A stretch of DNA of 64,000 nucleotides from Thermovibrio guaymasensis (GTDB taxonomy: Bacteria > Aquificota > Aquificia > Desulfurobacteriales > Desulfurobacteriaceae), in assembly GCF_003633715.1 (NCBI RefSeq), contig NZ_RBIE01000001.1, forward strand, positions 248,001 through 312,000. Reading direction: 5' to 3'. The number at the start of each line of letters is the position of its first letter. The stretch's first letter is position 1. The position numbers and the translations under genes are program-made. Positions 53,843 to 62,812 of the stretch are shown here, piece after piece. Under the pieces are notes generated by a model, which was given only the letters and a program-made list of their open reading frames with translations, was not told the DNA's origin and made no database searches.

Positions 53843-55495
53843 CTATATCTCCTGAACTGCTCCTTTTGATGCTGAAGTAACGAACTTTGCGTACTTACGA
53901 AGGAGCTTTGACTTAATCTCCTTCTGCTTTGGCTTAAAGTTCTTTAACCTCTCCTGCAATTCCTCCTCGTTTATTAGGAGTTCTAACCTCCTCTCTGGAA
54001 CGTTTATGTGTATCTTGTCCCCGTCCTTAACGACTCCTATGGGGCCTCCTTCTGCTGCTTCTGGAGAGATGTGGCCTATGCAGGGGCCGTGGGTTCCTCC
54101 TGAAAACCTTCCGTCTGTAATTAGTGCAACGCTCTCTCCAAGCCCCATTCCCATAACTGCAGCAGTAACTGCAAGCATCTCCCTCATTCCGGGGCCACCC
54201 TTTGGCCCTTCGTACCTTATTACTATCACATCGCCGGGCTTTATCTGACCGTTCATTACGGCCTTCATTGCGTCCTCTTCACACTCAAAAACCCTTGCAG
54301 TTCCGGTAAAGACTCTCATCTTCTCGCTGAGAGCTCCCTGCTTTATAACGGCTCCGTCGGGGGCGAGGTTTCCGTAGAGGATTGCTATTCCTCCCTCCTT
54401 GCTGTAAGGGTTGTCAACCGGCCTTATAACGTCTTCGTCCCAGATCCTTCCCATTGAAGCTATCTCTTTTATGTCTAAGCCTGAAACTGTTGGGGAGTTC
54501 TCAAGCTTTTCAGTTAGCCTGTTGAGGACTCCGGGAATTCCACCGGCGTAGTGGAGGTCTTCCATTAGGTACTTTCCGCCAGGCCTCATTGAGCAGATCT
54601 TTGGAGTTTCCCTTGAGAGTTGGTCAAAGAGCTTTATGTCAAAGGGGATTCCTGCTTCGTAGGCAATTGCAGGTAGGTGAAGAACTGTGTTTGTTGAACC
54701 TCCGAGGGCAAGGTCAACCCTTATTGCGTTCCTGAAGGCCTCTGGAGTTAGTATGTCCCTTGCTTTAATTCCCTTCTTTACTAGCTCTACGATTTTCTCG
54801 CCGCTTGCCTCGGCTATTCTCTTCTTCTCTGCCAGCGGTGCTGGTGAGGTTCCGCAGTAGGGTAGGCTCATCCCGAGGGCTTCTGTTAAGCAGGCCATCG
54901 TGTTTGCAGTGAACATTCCCTGGCAGGCACCTGAAGATGGGCAGGCTGCTCCCTCAAGCTCAAGGAGTTCCTCTAGAGTAATTTCGCCAGCCTTATACTT
55001 TCCAATTGCTTCAAACGTATGGGTAACGAGGTCTAACCTCTCCTTTCCTCTCCTTCCTGCAAGCATCGGCCCTGCAGTTACGACAATTGCCGGAAGGTTT
55101 AACCTTGCAGCGGCCATCAACATTCCTGGTGTAATCTTGTCACATGCAGTTAGTAGGACTAAACCGTCAAGCTGATGGGCTGTTGCAACGTCCTCTATTG
55201 CATCTGCAATAATTTCCCTTAAAGGTAGGGAGAACCTCATTCCCTCGTGTCCCATTGCTATTCCGTCGCATACTGCAGGGACCCTGAAGATAAATGGGGT
55301 TCCCCCTGCTGCGGCAACTCCCCTTTCAATGAACCTTTCAAGTGAATCCATATCTGCGTGGCCAGGAACCAGGTCGGTCCAGCTTGACACTATTCCAATT
55401 AGCGGTTTCTCAATGTCCTTTCTCTGAAGGCCGGTGGCCATCATGAGAGCTCTTGCCGGCAGCTTTTCAAATTCCCTCAGGGTGTCGCTTTTCAT
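53843..55495 (-). CDS. ilvD: dihydroxy-acid dehydratase
   Basis: Protein of 550 residues. FeS-ligand Cys are in [15 protein letters not shown] and [15 protein letters not shown], and near the N terminus ([17 protein letters not shown]). [28 protein letters not shown] is the C-terminal signature. It forms 2-keto acids in the isoleucine/valine pathway. It completes, at a distance, the ilvBNC cluster at 16.5-19.8 kb. Confidence 0.97.
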   Translation of the reverse strand: MKSDTLREFEKLPARALMMATGLQRKDIEKPLIGIVSSWTDLVPGHADMDSLERFIERGVAAAGGTPFIFRVPAVCDGIAMGHEGMRFSLPLREIIADAIEDVATAHQLDGLVLLTACDKITPGMLMAAARLNLPAIVVTAGPMLAGRRGKERLDLVTHTFEAIGKYKAGEITLEELLELEGAACPSSGACQGMFTANTMACLTEALGMSLPYCGTSPAPLAEKKRIAEASGEKIVELVKKGIKARDILTPEAFRNAIRVDLALGGSTNTVLHLPAIAYEAGIPFDIKLFDQLSRETPKICSMRPGGKYLMEDLHYAGGIPGVLNRLTEKLENSPTVSGLDIKEIASMGRIWDEDVIRPVDNPYSKEGGIAILYGNLAPDGAVIKQGALSEKMRVFTGTARVFECEEDAMKAVMNGQIKPGDVIVIRYEGPKGGPGMREMLAVTAAVMGMGLGESVALITDGRFSGGTHGPCIGHISPEAAEGGPIGVVKDGDKIHINVPERRLELLINEEELQERLKNFKPKQKEIKSKLLRKYAKFVTSASKGAVQEI

Positions 55496-55722
55496 TTCTC
55501 GCTCTCCTCCTTCGCTTTTTTCATAAGGAGTAGCATCTCGTCCCTAAGGCGCAGTCTCTCCTTCTTTAACTTCTCAAGCTCAACCTCTTCCTGTGGAGTT
55601 AAAACCCTCTTCTTCTCCATCTTGTCAATTATGTCATCAAGCTCCTGGTGTTTTTTCTCAAGGGTTTTAAAGTGGTGAAACTTCTCCCTTGCAAGGGCCT
55701 TGAGGTTTTCGTCTCTCAGCAT
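55492..55722 (-). CDS. DUF465 (YdcH-like) coiled-coil protein
   Basis: Protein of 76 residues, one helical hairpin: [21 protein letters not shown] then [16 protein letters not shown]. This matches the DUF465/YdcH pattern, of unknown function. It overlaps the ilvD start. Confidence 0.75.
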   Translation of the reverse strand: MLRDENLKALAREKFHHFKTLEKKHQELDDIIDKMEKKRVLTPQEEVELEKLKKERLRLRDEMLLLMKKAKEESEK

Positions 55723-55731
55723 CTCTTCCTC

Positions 55732-56169
55732 CTAAATATTGAGTTTAAAGACTAAAGCGTCTTCATCTTTGTAGTACCCTTTTCTCCTTCCGACTTCCCT
55801 AAAACCGAAGGATTTGTAAAGGTTTATTGCAGGAGTGTTTGACTTCCTTACTTCTAAAAAGAGCTCTTTAACTCCCTCTTCTTTAATCCCTTCTATGAAC
55901 TCCTTTAAGAGCCTTTTCCCTACTCCTTTCTTCCTCAATTCCTCCTTTACTGCTATCCTGTTTAGCTCTCCAGTCTCACCGACGACCCAGCCGAAGACGT
56001 AACCTACAACTTCGTCACCTTTCTGGGCTACGAAAATTCTGGTAATTGGCAGGGTAACCTCCCTCAGTAGGAGCTCTTTAGAGTAGGGCTCTTTGAAGCA
56101 CTCACTCTCTAATTTTAGTATATCCGGTAAATCGCTTTCTTTAAAAGGCCTTACCAGGAGGTTTTGCAT
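55732..56169 (-). CDS. rimI: RimI-like N-acetyltransferase
   Basis: GNAT protein of 145 residues. The acetyl-CoA loop is RKKGVGKRLL and the C-terminal VRKSNTPAINLYKSFGFREVGRRKGYY is typical of ribosomal S18 acetyltransferase RimI. It overlaps tsaB, a pairing found widely in bacteria. RBS AAGGGAAC. Confidence 0.9.
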   Translation of the reverse strand: MQNLLVRPFKESDLPDILKLESECFKEPYSKELLLREVTLPITRIFVAQKGDEVVGYVFGWVVGETGELNRIAVKEELRKKGVGKRLLKEFIEGIKEEGVKELFLEVRKSNTPAINLYKSFGFREVGRRKGYYKDEDALVFKLNI

Positions 56170-56746
56170 CGTGTTCCCTTACGTAGTGGAAGGTGAGTGG
56201 TGAGAGCTCCTCCTTTGGGAGTGATAGGAGCTTAACTGCGAGGAGAGTTCTTTCTTCTACTGATTTTATTCCTTGAGGTACTTTAACTTCACCTTTGTAA
56301 ACTATGAGGGGATTTGTGATTTCTTTTACCTTACTTATCAGTTCATCCAGTCCAACGTCTAGAAACTCCCCTCCTACTTTTGCGTAGACCCTTTCCCTTC
56401 TTGCTGGGATTACTGGAACTGGAGTGAATCCAATTTCTTCGTATCCCCACATTAGGGCGTCAAGGGTCGTTGCCGATAGAACTCTAATTCCGCAGGCTTT
56501 AAATGCCTTCCCTACAGTAACTGAGAGCCTAACTCCTGTAAAGGAGCCTGGGCCTGATGATACGACGACTTCCTCTATTTCCTCCTTCCTTACTCCCGCA
56601 AGGTTTAGGGCTCTTTCAATTTGAGAGTAAACTACTTCTGCATGGAGTTTTGGTCTGTTCCACGCTATCTCGGAGAGGAGACTTCCCTCATTTTCAACAG
56701 CAATACTCCCCTCAGGGAGGGATAGGTCTACTGCTACTCTAATCAT
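56141..56746 (-). CDS. tsaB: tRNA t6A synthesis protein TsaB
   Basis: Protein of 201 residues with a reduced ASKHA fold: IRVAVDLSLPEGSIAV, then the signature SSGPGSFTGVRLSVTVGKAF. It has no Kae1 metal site, as expected for TsaB. It binds TsaD to make threonylcarbamoyladenosine in tRNA. It overlaps both neighbours. Confidence 0.93.
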   Translation of the reverse strand: MIRVAVDLSLPEGSIAVENEGSLLSEIAWNRPKLHAEVVYSQIERALNLAGVRKEEIEEVVVSSGPGSFTGVRLSVTVGKAFKACGIRVLSATTLDALMWGYEEIGFTPVPVIPARRERVYAKVGGEFLDVGLDELISKVKEITNPLIVYKGEVKVPQGIKSVEERTLLAVKLLSLPKEELSPLTFHYVREHDAKPPGKAF

Positions 56747-57396
56747 GCTGTCTTTATTACCCTTACCAGAATCGGTTTTCCTTTTTCATCAACGTCAAGT
56801 ATTTCAACTTTAACGTTCGCTATGTCAATAGTTTTCCTCTTTTTAAGGACTATTCCCCTTTCCTTCGCAATCCTTTCGATTAGGTCAATTAAGTACTTAT
56901 CCTCTTCAAAGGGAATGTGGACGTCAAGCATCTCGTTGAGGGACTCAATTGTTATGTAGGGGTCAATAATTATCGCAGTTCCGGAGGGTACGCCCTTAAG
57001 GGTTAGGAATTTCCTTATGAAGAATAAGATTAGGAGGGAAACTGTTCCTAGGAAGACGTTTTTAAAGTCATGGCCAGCGATTATTATTTCCCTTGCTATT
57101 GCGATTAATAGGACATCAAAGACTATTCTCGGCTGGTGTTTTACGAGCATTATGATGAGCTCAACGACAATTACGAACATTAAAAGTGGCGAAATTATCT
57201 CCTTAAGGCTTTCTGTTGCATTTCCTCCCGGTTCTGAGAAAATGAATTTTTCAAGTTGTAGGATTTCAGGAGTTACCAGTAAGAATTCGAAAAAGAGGAT
57301 AGCAGAGATAACTAATAAGGCTACAGTTATTGCTAAGAGGAAACTTTCAGATGCCTTTATTAGAACGTGCTCAAACCTCTTTACTAAAGTCATCAT
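56743..57396 (-). CDS. PsiE-like membrane protein with cytoplasmic C-terminal domain
   Basis: Protein of 217 residues. About four helices lie in the first 130 residues (FLLAITVALLVISAILFFEFLLV; LLMFVIVVELIIMLV; LLIAIAREIII). A soluble alpha/beta part of about 85 residues follows (DIANVKVEILDVDEKGKPILVRVI). The membrane part resembles PsiE-type proteins by pattern. The role is unknown. Gene overlaps with prepilin peptidase and tsaB are 4 bp. Confidence 0.65.
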   Translation of the reverse strand: MMTLVKRFEHVLIKASESFLLAITVALLVISAILFFEFLLVTPEILQLEKFIFSEPGGNATESLKEIISPLLMFVIVVELIIMLVKHQPRIVFDVLLIAIAREIIIAGHDFKNVFLGTVSLLILFFIRKFLTLKGVPSGTAIIIDPYITIESLNEMLDVHIPFEEDKYLIDLIERIAKERGIVLKKRKTIDIANVKVEILDVDEKGKPILVRVIKTA

Positions 57397-58148
57397 ATAT
57401 TCAATCCCCCTAAGTACCAGTTTATTATCCTATCTCCAAAGAAGAGTGAAATCAGGGCTCCAACGGATATGAATGGGCCGAAGGGAATGGCTGCTCCCTT
57501 CTTTTTTAAGGTTAAGAGCCCGTATAGAGCTCCTACCATTGAGGCCAAAAAGAGGGTTAGGAGCACCTTTTCCCACCCTAGGAAAGCTCCAACTACTGCC
57601 ATTATGTTTGCGTCCCCGTAGCCCATTCCCTCCTTTCCTGTAAATACGAAGTAAGTCTCTATTATAAATAGGATTACTCCTGCTCCGAGTGATGCACCGA
57701 AAATGGCCTCTTTGAAGGAGTGGTTTTCGGTAAATAAGAATAGAAGGATTCCTGAAACCAAGGCGAAGTAGCTGAGCTTCACTGGAACTTCCATAGTTTT
57801 CATGTCTATAAAAGAGACGACTATTAAGTAGTAAACGAGAATTAAGTAGTAGAGGGAGTCAAAGGATAGATCGAAATTGCATACTACTGCGGCAGTTAAA
57901 GTTCCCGTTAGGAGTTCTACGATAGGGTAGATGGGAGAGATTTTCTTACCGCAGTTTCTACACTTTCCCCTTAAAATTATGTAGCTTAATACGGGAACGT
58001 TGTCGTACCACTTAATCCTACTTCCACAGTTAGGACAGCTTGAGGGGGGCCAGAGGATAGACTTCCCTTTAGGAATCCTGTATATGCAGACGTTTAGGAA
58101 ACTACCGAAAATCAGTCCGAAGAGGAATGCAACCAAGCACAGGAACAT
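57393..58148 (-). CDS. pilD: type 4 prepilin leader peptidase / N-methyltransferase
   Basis: Protein of 251 residues. The opening FGLIFGSFLNVCIYRIP, zinc-type CPNCGSRIKWYDNVPVLSY and CRNCG pairs, and the catalytic Asp residues in FIDMKTMEVP and GYGDANIM are all present. It cleaves and methylates type IV pilins or type II secretion pseudopilins, so the cell should have such a system elsewhere. Confidence 0.95.
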   Translation of the reverse strand: MFLCLVAFLFGLIFGSFLNVCIYRIPKGKSILWPPSSCPNCGSRIKWYDNVPVLSYIILRGKCRNCGKKISPIYPIVELLTGTLTAAVVCNFDLSFDSLYYLILVYYLIVVSFIDMKTMEVPVKLSYFALVSGILLFLFTENHSFKEAIFGASLGAGVILFIIETYFVFTGKEGMGYGDANIMAVVGAFLGWEKVLLTLFLASMVGALYGLLTLKKKGAAIPFGPFISVGALISLFFGDRIINWYLGGLNI

Positions 58149-58768
58149 TAGTGGGTCTCCTTTGGAGCCGATTTAACGAACTTTACAAGGCCTTTTAGGA
58201 AATCCTTCCACTTTAGGACGGCAGGTTTTAGCCTTTCCCTTAAAACTTTTAGGGCTTCATCCTCTTTCCCTTCGTATAGGAGGTCATCAAGCTCAAAGAC
58301 TGCATCCTCAAGCTTTGCTATCTCCTCCTCTATTCCCTCGTATATTGGAAGTATTCTCGCTCCTGAGTCAACTAGCTTTACGGTCCAGTCAAGGGAATCA
58401 AGTAAGTTGTGGAGCATTACTTTTGCCAGTTCTGGCCTTTCTTTCCAGTCCTGATATATCTGCTCTATTGAGTTTGCCATACCATCTAGGGCTAAGAGTG
58501 CAAGTTCAATCTGCCTGTTAACCATGTTTGTTGAGTGTTCTGTTACTATGTTGAGGTCTTCAAGGTTCTTTACTTCGTCAACCTTTACAGGGTGGAGCTT
58601 CTCTCCCTTTAACTCAACGTGCTTTATTGAGCGCTCTGGAAAGAGGTACCTGTACTCTATTAGCCTTAAAAGGCTTGATGTCGGCAAGTTCTTGAGCTTT
58701 CCCTTTAGCTCAAACTCAATAGGTTTTCCGTCAACCTTTACTCTCACTTTCCTCTTTTCCTGTGACAT
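58148..58768 (-). CDS. protein of unknown function
   Basis: Protein of 206 residues. The first 75 residues are beta-rich (VRVKVDGKPIEFELKG; IKHVELKGEKLHPVKVDEV) and may form a small beta-grasp-like domain. The rest is helical and charged, with LLALDGMANSIEQIYQDW and LHNLLDSLDWTVKLVDSGARIL. No signal or membrane segment and no catalytic motif is seen. It overlaps the helicase gene by 38 bp. The position between helicase and pilD gives no firm clue. Confidence 0.7.
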   Translation of the reverse strand: MSQEKRKVRVKVDGKPIEFELKGKLKNLPTSSLLRLIEYRYLFPERSIKHVELKGEKLHPVKVDEVKNLEDLNIVTEHSTNMVNRQIELALLALDGMANSIEQIYQDWKERPELAKVMLHNLLDSLDWTVKLVDSGARILPIYEGIEEEIAKLEDAVFELDDLLYEGKEDEALKVLRERLKPAVLKWKDFLKGLVKFVKSAPKETH

Positions 58769-61013
58769 TTTCCCTTAAGACCTCCAGAGCTTCCTCTTTT
58801 GATAGTTTAATTGCCTCTCTCCTCCCTACAAAGATGGAGGAGAGGAACTTAAGGAGCCTTTCATTTCCCAGTGGAAATTTAACCTTTGATACTATCTTAA
58901 CAATAGCCGAAACTTCCCTCTCCAGTGCCTTAACTGAGTCGTGTCTGAAAGATAGGGCCTCTTTTAAAGCTTCTAAGTACTCTCCCATTCCCTCTCTTAT
59001 TCCGTTTATTAGGGCAATTTCGTTTGGGATCTTTAAGAGCTCCCCGGCTACTGCAAGTGCGTTACTCCTCATATAACCTAACCCTTCAATGGAGGATATC
59101 AGAGAGTACTTAAAGGGAACCCCTCCCCTAACCATCATTATAACCCTGTGGAGGGTGTCAAACTCAAAGAGGTTTAACCGGCACAGGAGTTGGCCTAGGA
59201 GGGAGCTCTCAGGTGAGAGGTTTGAAAGTTCCCCCGGAGGCCTTGCAACGTTTTTGTAGTAAAAGAAACCTCCCTTTGCGTAGAATATGAGGACTTCTGA
59301 GTTGTCCTTCACTCTCATATTTGTTTCCGTTTCTATCTTACTGATGATCTTCCCCGCCTCTTCTAAGAACCCTTTTCCTGTAAAGAGTGTAACTGTTTTT
59401 GGGTTAAACTCCCTCCTTATAAAGGGCCTTACCGTAAACAGGTAGCCGACAGTTGGGTCTTCACTCCTCAGCTTCTCCGTTTCCTTTAACCTCTGTCCAA
59501 ACTCAATAAAGCAGTAGGGGGAAACGAAGGAGGAGACGAGGAGTTTAGTTAGGGAAGTTGGCTTTGTGTTTTCAAGGAATCCTAGAGTTTGGAGCTCCTC
59601 TAGTATCTCCTGGAGTTCCTTAATGAGGAGGGGGTTTCTCTTGAGGCTGAAGAGCTCCTTTACAGCCTCTTGCCACCTTTGACCGTACCTTACAACTGGA
59701 CCTAGGAGCATTAAGCTTAGAACGGACTTCTTCCTGTTTGGACAGGCGCTTCCCTCCCTTACAAGGCCTTCAGATAGGGCGGTTTCAAAGGGCTTTTCCA
59801 TCTCTTCCTTAAGTGCTTCCTCGATGGCGTTCTCCTTTGCGCCTGTAACGATAAGGTAGGAGTAGCCCTTTTTAGAGAGGCCGAATCTACCGGCTCTCCC
59901 TTCCATCTGGAGGATCGTTAGAGGGTCTGGGAAGAACCGGTAGCTGTAAGTAAACCTGTCAAAGTTTCCCCTTATGAAGACTACTACGTTATCTGCCGGA
60001 AGGTTTACTCCGTAGGCCAAGGTCTGCGTTGCGTAGAGCCTGTTTAGGTCTCCTTCCTTAAACTCCTTCTCTATCTTTTCTCTCTCTTCTTGGGGAACGT
60101 CTGCGTTGTGAAAGGCAACCTTTTCTCCCTTCCTTTCAATTGGAATGAAGGGAAGTGTTTCGTTTAAAACTTCCTTTCCAAACTTTGAATTTTCAACTAA
60201 AAGGGCCTGCCAACCTAAGTCTTTCCTAGGAACGAAAACGAGGCTTTTACCCTTTAAATTTAACGTCTCAACGGCCGAAACTACCTTCTCCTCAGGAGTG
60301 TCTGTCGGTAAATTACTCTTCTTTAATAACTTCCTGAGGTTAAAGACTTTCCTCTCAAGGGGAACCGGCCTCCACTTGCTCTCTATAAAAAGTTCTGCCC
60401 TTATCCACTTTGCAAGCTCGGTAGCTCCCGGTATTGTTGCTGAAAGGAGGAGTAGGGGGACTTCCTCACTTAAAGCGTAAGAGACGAGCTCCTCAATTAC
60501 TGCACCCCTTCCTTCATCCCTAATAACGTGAACCTCGTCAATTACGATGGCTCCTGCTTCTTCAAACCACTTTGCCCTATTCCTTGCTGCTGAAATGAGG
60601 CTTTCGTAGGTGCAGACGACTGCCGGCTGGTCTATTTCACTTAACTCTTCAATTAAGTCTCCCGTTCTTACTCCAACCCTTTTGAAAAATGGCTTAAATT
60701 CCTTAAACTTTTCCCATATTAAGGAGCGTGTAGGGGCTGTATATATGAACCTTCCCGTCCTGTTCTTTAGGAAGAATAGGAGGGAAATTAAGCTCTTTCC
60801 TGAGCTTGTAGGAGAGGACACTAAAGCGTTTCCTTCGCTGTAGTGGCGGTAGAATACCGATTGAATGGGGGTTAAACTCCCGTAGGGAAAGGGGAGGTTT
60901 TCTTCCTTCACTTTCACGAGGGGTTCGTGAATGCTTTTCCCGTCTAAAAGGTAGTCAACGTGGCCGGATTTACCGTCAAATTCTGAAGATTCTAAAACTT
61001 GAATAGTTTTCAT
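58731..61013 (-). CDS. Ski2/Hel308-like superfamily 2 helicase
   Basis: Protein of 760 residues. The Q-like motif LTPIQSVFYRHY, Walker A PTSSGKS, Ia APTRSL, Ib/GG region, motif II DEVH, motif III LLSATIPG, motif V YATQTLAYGVNLP and motif VI QMEGRAGR are complete. Winged-helix and ratchet-like helical domains follow. The C-terminal 200 residues have family-unlike loops. It should unwind DNA or RNA in repair or fork restart. Hel308 forms are best known from archaea. It heads a minus-strand train of about 14 genes. Confidence 0.88.
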   Translation of the reverse strand: MKTIQVLESSEFDGKSGHVDYLLDGKSIHEPLVKVKEENLPFPYGSLTPIQSVFYRHYSEGNALVSSPTSSGKSLISLLFFLKNRTGRFIYTAPTRSLIWEKFKEFKPFFKRVGVRTGDLIEELSEIDQPAVVCTYESLISAARNRAKWFEEAGAIVIDEVHVIRDEGRGAVIEELVSYALSEEVPLLLLSATIPGATELAKWIRAELFIESKWRPVPLERKVFNLRKLLKKSNLPTDTPEEKVVSAVETLNLKGKSLVFVPRKDLGWQALLVENSKFGKEVLNETLPFIPIERKGEKVAFHNADVPQEEREKIEKEFKEGDLNRLYATQTLAYGVNLPADNVVVFIRGNFDRFTYSYRFFPDPLTILQMEGRAGRFGLSKKGYSYLIVTGAKENAIEEALKEEMEKPFETALSEGLVREGSACPNRKKSVLSLMLLGPVVRYGQRWQEAVKELFSLKRNPLLIKELQEILEELQTLGFLENTKPTSLTKLLVSSFVSPYCFIEFGQRLKETEKLRSEDPTVGYLFTVRPFIRREFNPKTVTLFTGKGFLEEAGKIISKIETETNMRVKDNSEVLIFYAKGGFFYYKNVARPPGELSNLSPESSLLGQLLCRLNLFEFDTLHRVIMMVRGGVPFKYSLISSIEGLGYMRSNALAVAGELLKIPNEIALINGIREGMGEYLEALKEALSFRHDSVKALEREVSAIVKIVSKVKFPLGNERLLKFLSSIFVGRREAIKLSKEEALEVLRENVTGKEESESKG

Positions 61014-61065
61014 TTCTCGGAAATCTCCTAAATTTCAATTTATCAATTCTCAAGGGAGGTTTTTG

Positions 61066-61221
61066 ATGCAGATATACGTTTTCCAGTGTAACAAGTGTGG
61101 GGCAGAATTTGAAGAGGTTATTTACTCTCCACTTCAGCTTATGGAGATTAAGTGTCCCAACTGCGGTTCAGATGAAGTTGAAGTAATAGACATAGCCAAC
61201 TTCTGTTCACCTTTTGGCTGA
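61066..61221 (+). CDS. FmdB-like small zinc-ribbon protein
   Basis: Protein of 51 residues with AAGGGAGG eight bases before the ATG. CNKCGAEF and CPNCGSDE provide four zinc ligands (C8, C11, C30, C33), and one more Cys lies near the end (NFCSPFG). It resembles FmdB regulatory-type zinc ribbons. It is divergent from the helicase. Function unknown. Confidence 0.8.
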   Translation: MQIYVFQCNKCGAEFEEVIYSPLQLMEIKCPNCGSDEVEVIDIANFCSPFG

Positions 61222-61231
61222 GGTTAATTTT

Positions 61232-61256
61232 AGGGGCGGTTCGCCCCTGTTATAAT
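61232..61256 (+). terminator. terminator-like hairpin, then a possible -10 box
   Basis: AGGGGCG-GTT-CGCCCCT is a 7-bp stem just after the zinc-ribbon gene. The next bases are GTTATAAT, so TATAAT (61251-61256) may be the -10 of a promoter for the TatA-like gene. No good -35 is visible and the T tract is short. Confidence 0.5.
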
Positions 61257-61285
61257 AGGGATTAAACGCTTATGGAGAACTAACC

Positions 61286-61453
61286 TTGCTTTTAAAAATA
61301 GTTATCCTTCTCGTAGTGGTAGGGGTTATCTTCGGTTGGGATAAAATCATCAACCTCTTTAAGGCCTTCTTCCAGGCAAAGGAAGAGTTTAAAAAGGGCC
61401 TTGAAGGAGAGGAAGAGGAGAAGGAACCTAAGATAAAGGTGGTTAAAAAGTAA
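61286..61453 (+). CDS. TatA-like small membrane protein
   Basis: Protein of 55 residues from a TTG with GGAG eight bases before it. The first 15 residues are one hydrophobic helix (LLKIVILLVVVGVI). An FG turn (FGWDKI) and an amphipathic helix ending EEFKKGL follow, then an acidic/basic tail. This order and the FG motif fit TatA/TatE, the pore subunit of twin-arginine export. The TAT-signalled FdhA would be a substrate. No tatC is nearby, so the call stays tentative. Confidence 0.6.
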   Translation: MLLKIVILLVVVGVIFGWDKIINLFKAFFQAKEEFKKGLEGEEEEKEPKIKVVKK

Positions 61454-61508
61454 TTCTCTAGGACCCTCCCTTTGTTATTATTACTTACTCACTCTCTCTG
61501 GAGGTGTT

Positions 61509-62804
61509 ATGAGGAGGGTTCTGGGTGCTGTTTTTCTTTCCTATCTGTTAACTTTCCCATCATTTGCAGGAAACGTTGATACGTTTGGGGTAGGTTCAAA
61601 AGCCACTTCACTTGGAGGCGCCTTTTCAGCTTACGCTGATGACCCCTTTGCAGTTTACTACAACCCAGCAGGACTGACTCAAATTGAAAGGCCCAGCTTT
61701 TCAATTGGAGCGCTTATCTTAAACCCTTACTTGAAGGTCCATTCTTACAGGGCAACTGATGGAGATGGAAATAGGGTTGAGCCTTACGGAATTTCCTTTA
61801 CCGATTCATCAGATGTGCTTGTAGCACCCCATGGAGGTTTTGCAACTCACCTGTTTGGTAATGTCTACTTTGGAATTGCCGCATACGTTCCCTACGGTCT
61901 CCATATAGAGTGGGAATCTAACCCTTCAAAAAATCCGGGAGCTTATAACGCTTTTGAGTCCTATTACGTAAGGGGAGTTGTGACTCCTACCCTTGCTGTT
62001 AAGCTAACAGATAACTTTTCTGCAGGTTTTGGAATCTCTTTCGGCCGTTCAGATGCTGGAACACAGAGGAGAATTTACTCTCCGAGTGTACCTTCAGTTC
62101 ACAACAGGATTATAAAGGGAGAACTCAGCGACGACTTTAATATCTCCTTTAACGTAGGTTTCCTTTATAAACCTTACGATAATCTTTCCTTGGGATTAAC
62201 TTACCGTTCAAGGACTAAAACCGATTTTGATGGAACAGTTGAAGTTGTAGGTGTTGATAAAGTTCACGCTGAAACTTCAATAGACCATCCAGAGCAGCTT
62301 CAGTTTGGAGTAAAGTATCAGCCTAACAGGAGGTTAATCCTAACGGCTGATGTTGTTTGGACAAGGTGGAGTGTTGTTGACGGTTATACTGTTCGTTTTG
62401 ATAGACCTCTCCTTGGGAAGACAAAAGAGGAGTTTCCGAGGAATTGGGATGATACGAGACAGGTAAGGATTGGTGTAGAGTACAGACTTAATGATGTTAT
62501 CAGCCTTAGAGGAGGCTATTTTTACGACCCTTCCCCAATTCCAGATAGTACCTTTGATATGTTGTGGCCGGATGCGGATAAGAAAACCTACTCTCTAGGT
62601 GCTGGTTTTAACCTCTTCGGAGGAAAATTGACGCTAGATACTGTAGTTCAGTATACAGTTGCAGAGCAAAAGAGGGAAATTGGGGGGGAGAGTGAGAACC
62701 TTAACAACAGTTACCCAGGGGTAAACGGTCAACCTGGAAGGGTTTCAATGTCGGCTGATGGCCACGTTTGGGGATACGGTTTAACTCTCACTTACCACTT
62801 TTAG
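61509..62804 (+). CDS. outer-membrane long-chain fatty acid transporter, FadL/OmpP1/TodX family
   Basis: Protein of 431 residues. A signal peptide (ending SFAG near residue 21) is followed by the family N-terminal hatch: VGSKATSLGGAFSAYADDPFAVYYNPAGL. The barrel ends in the aromatic strand GLTLTYHF. It should move hydrophobic compounds across the outer membrane. The next gene is a VolA-type lipase lipoprotein, an arrangement seen in Vibrio where lipase products enter by FadL. RBS GGAGGTG. Confidence 0.92.
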   Translation: MRRVLGAVFLSYLLTFPSFAGNVDTFGVGSKATSLGGAFSAYADDPFAVYYNPAGLTQIERPSFSIGALILNPYLKVHSYRATDGDGNRVEPYGISFTDSSDVLVAPHGGFATHLFGNVYFGIAAYVPYGLHIEWESNPSKNPGAYNAFESYYVRGVVTPTLAVKLTDNFSAGFGISFGRSDAGTQRRIYSPSVPSVHNRIIKGELSDDFNISFNVGFLYKPYDNLSLGLTYRSRTKTDFDGTVEVVGVDKVHAETSIDHPEQLQFGVKYQPNRRLILTADVVWTRWSVVDGYTVRFDRPLLGKTKEEFPRNWDDTRQVRIGVEYRLNDVISLRGGYFYDPSPIPDSTFDMLWPDADKKTYSLGAGFNLFGGKLTLDTVVQYTVAEQKREIGGESENLNNSYPGVNGQPGRVSMSADGHVWGYGLTLTYHF

Positions 62805-62812
62805 GGGGAGTT

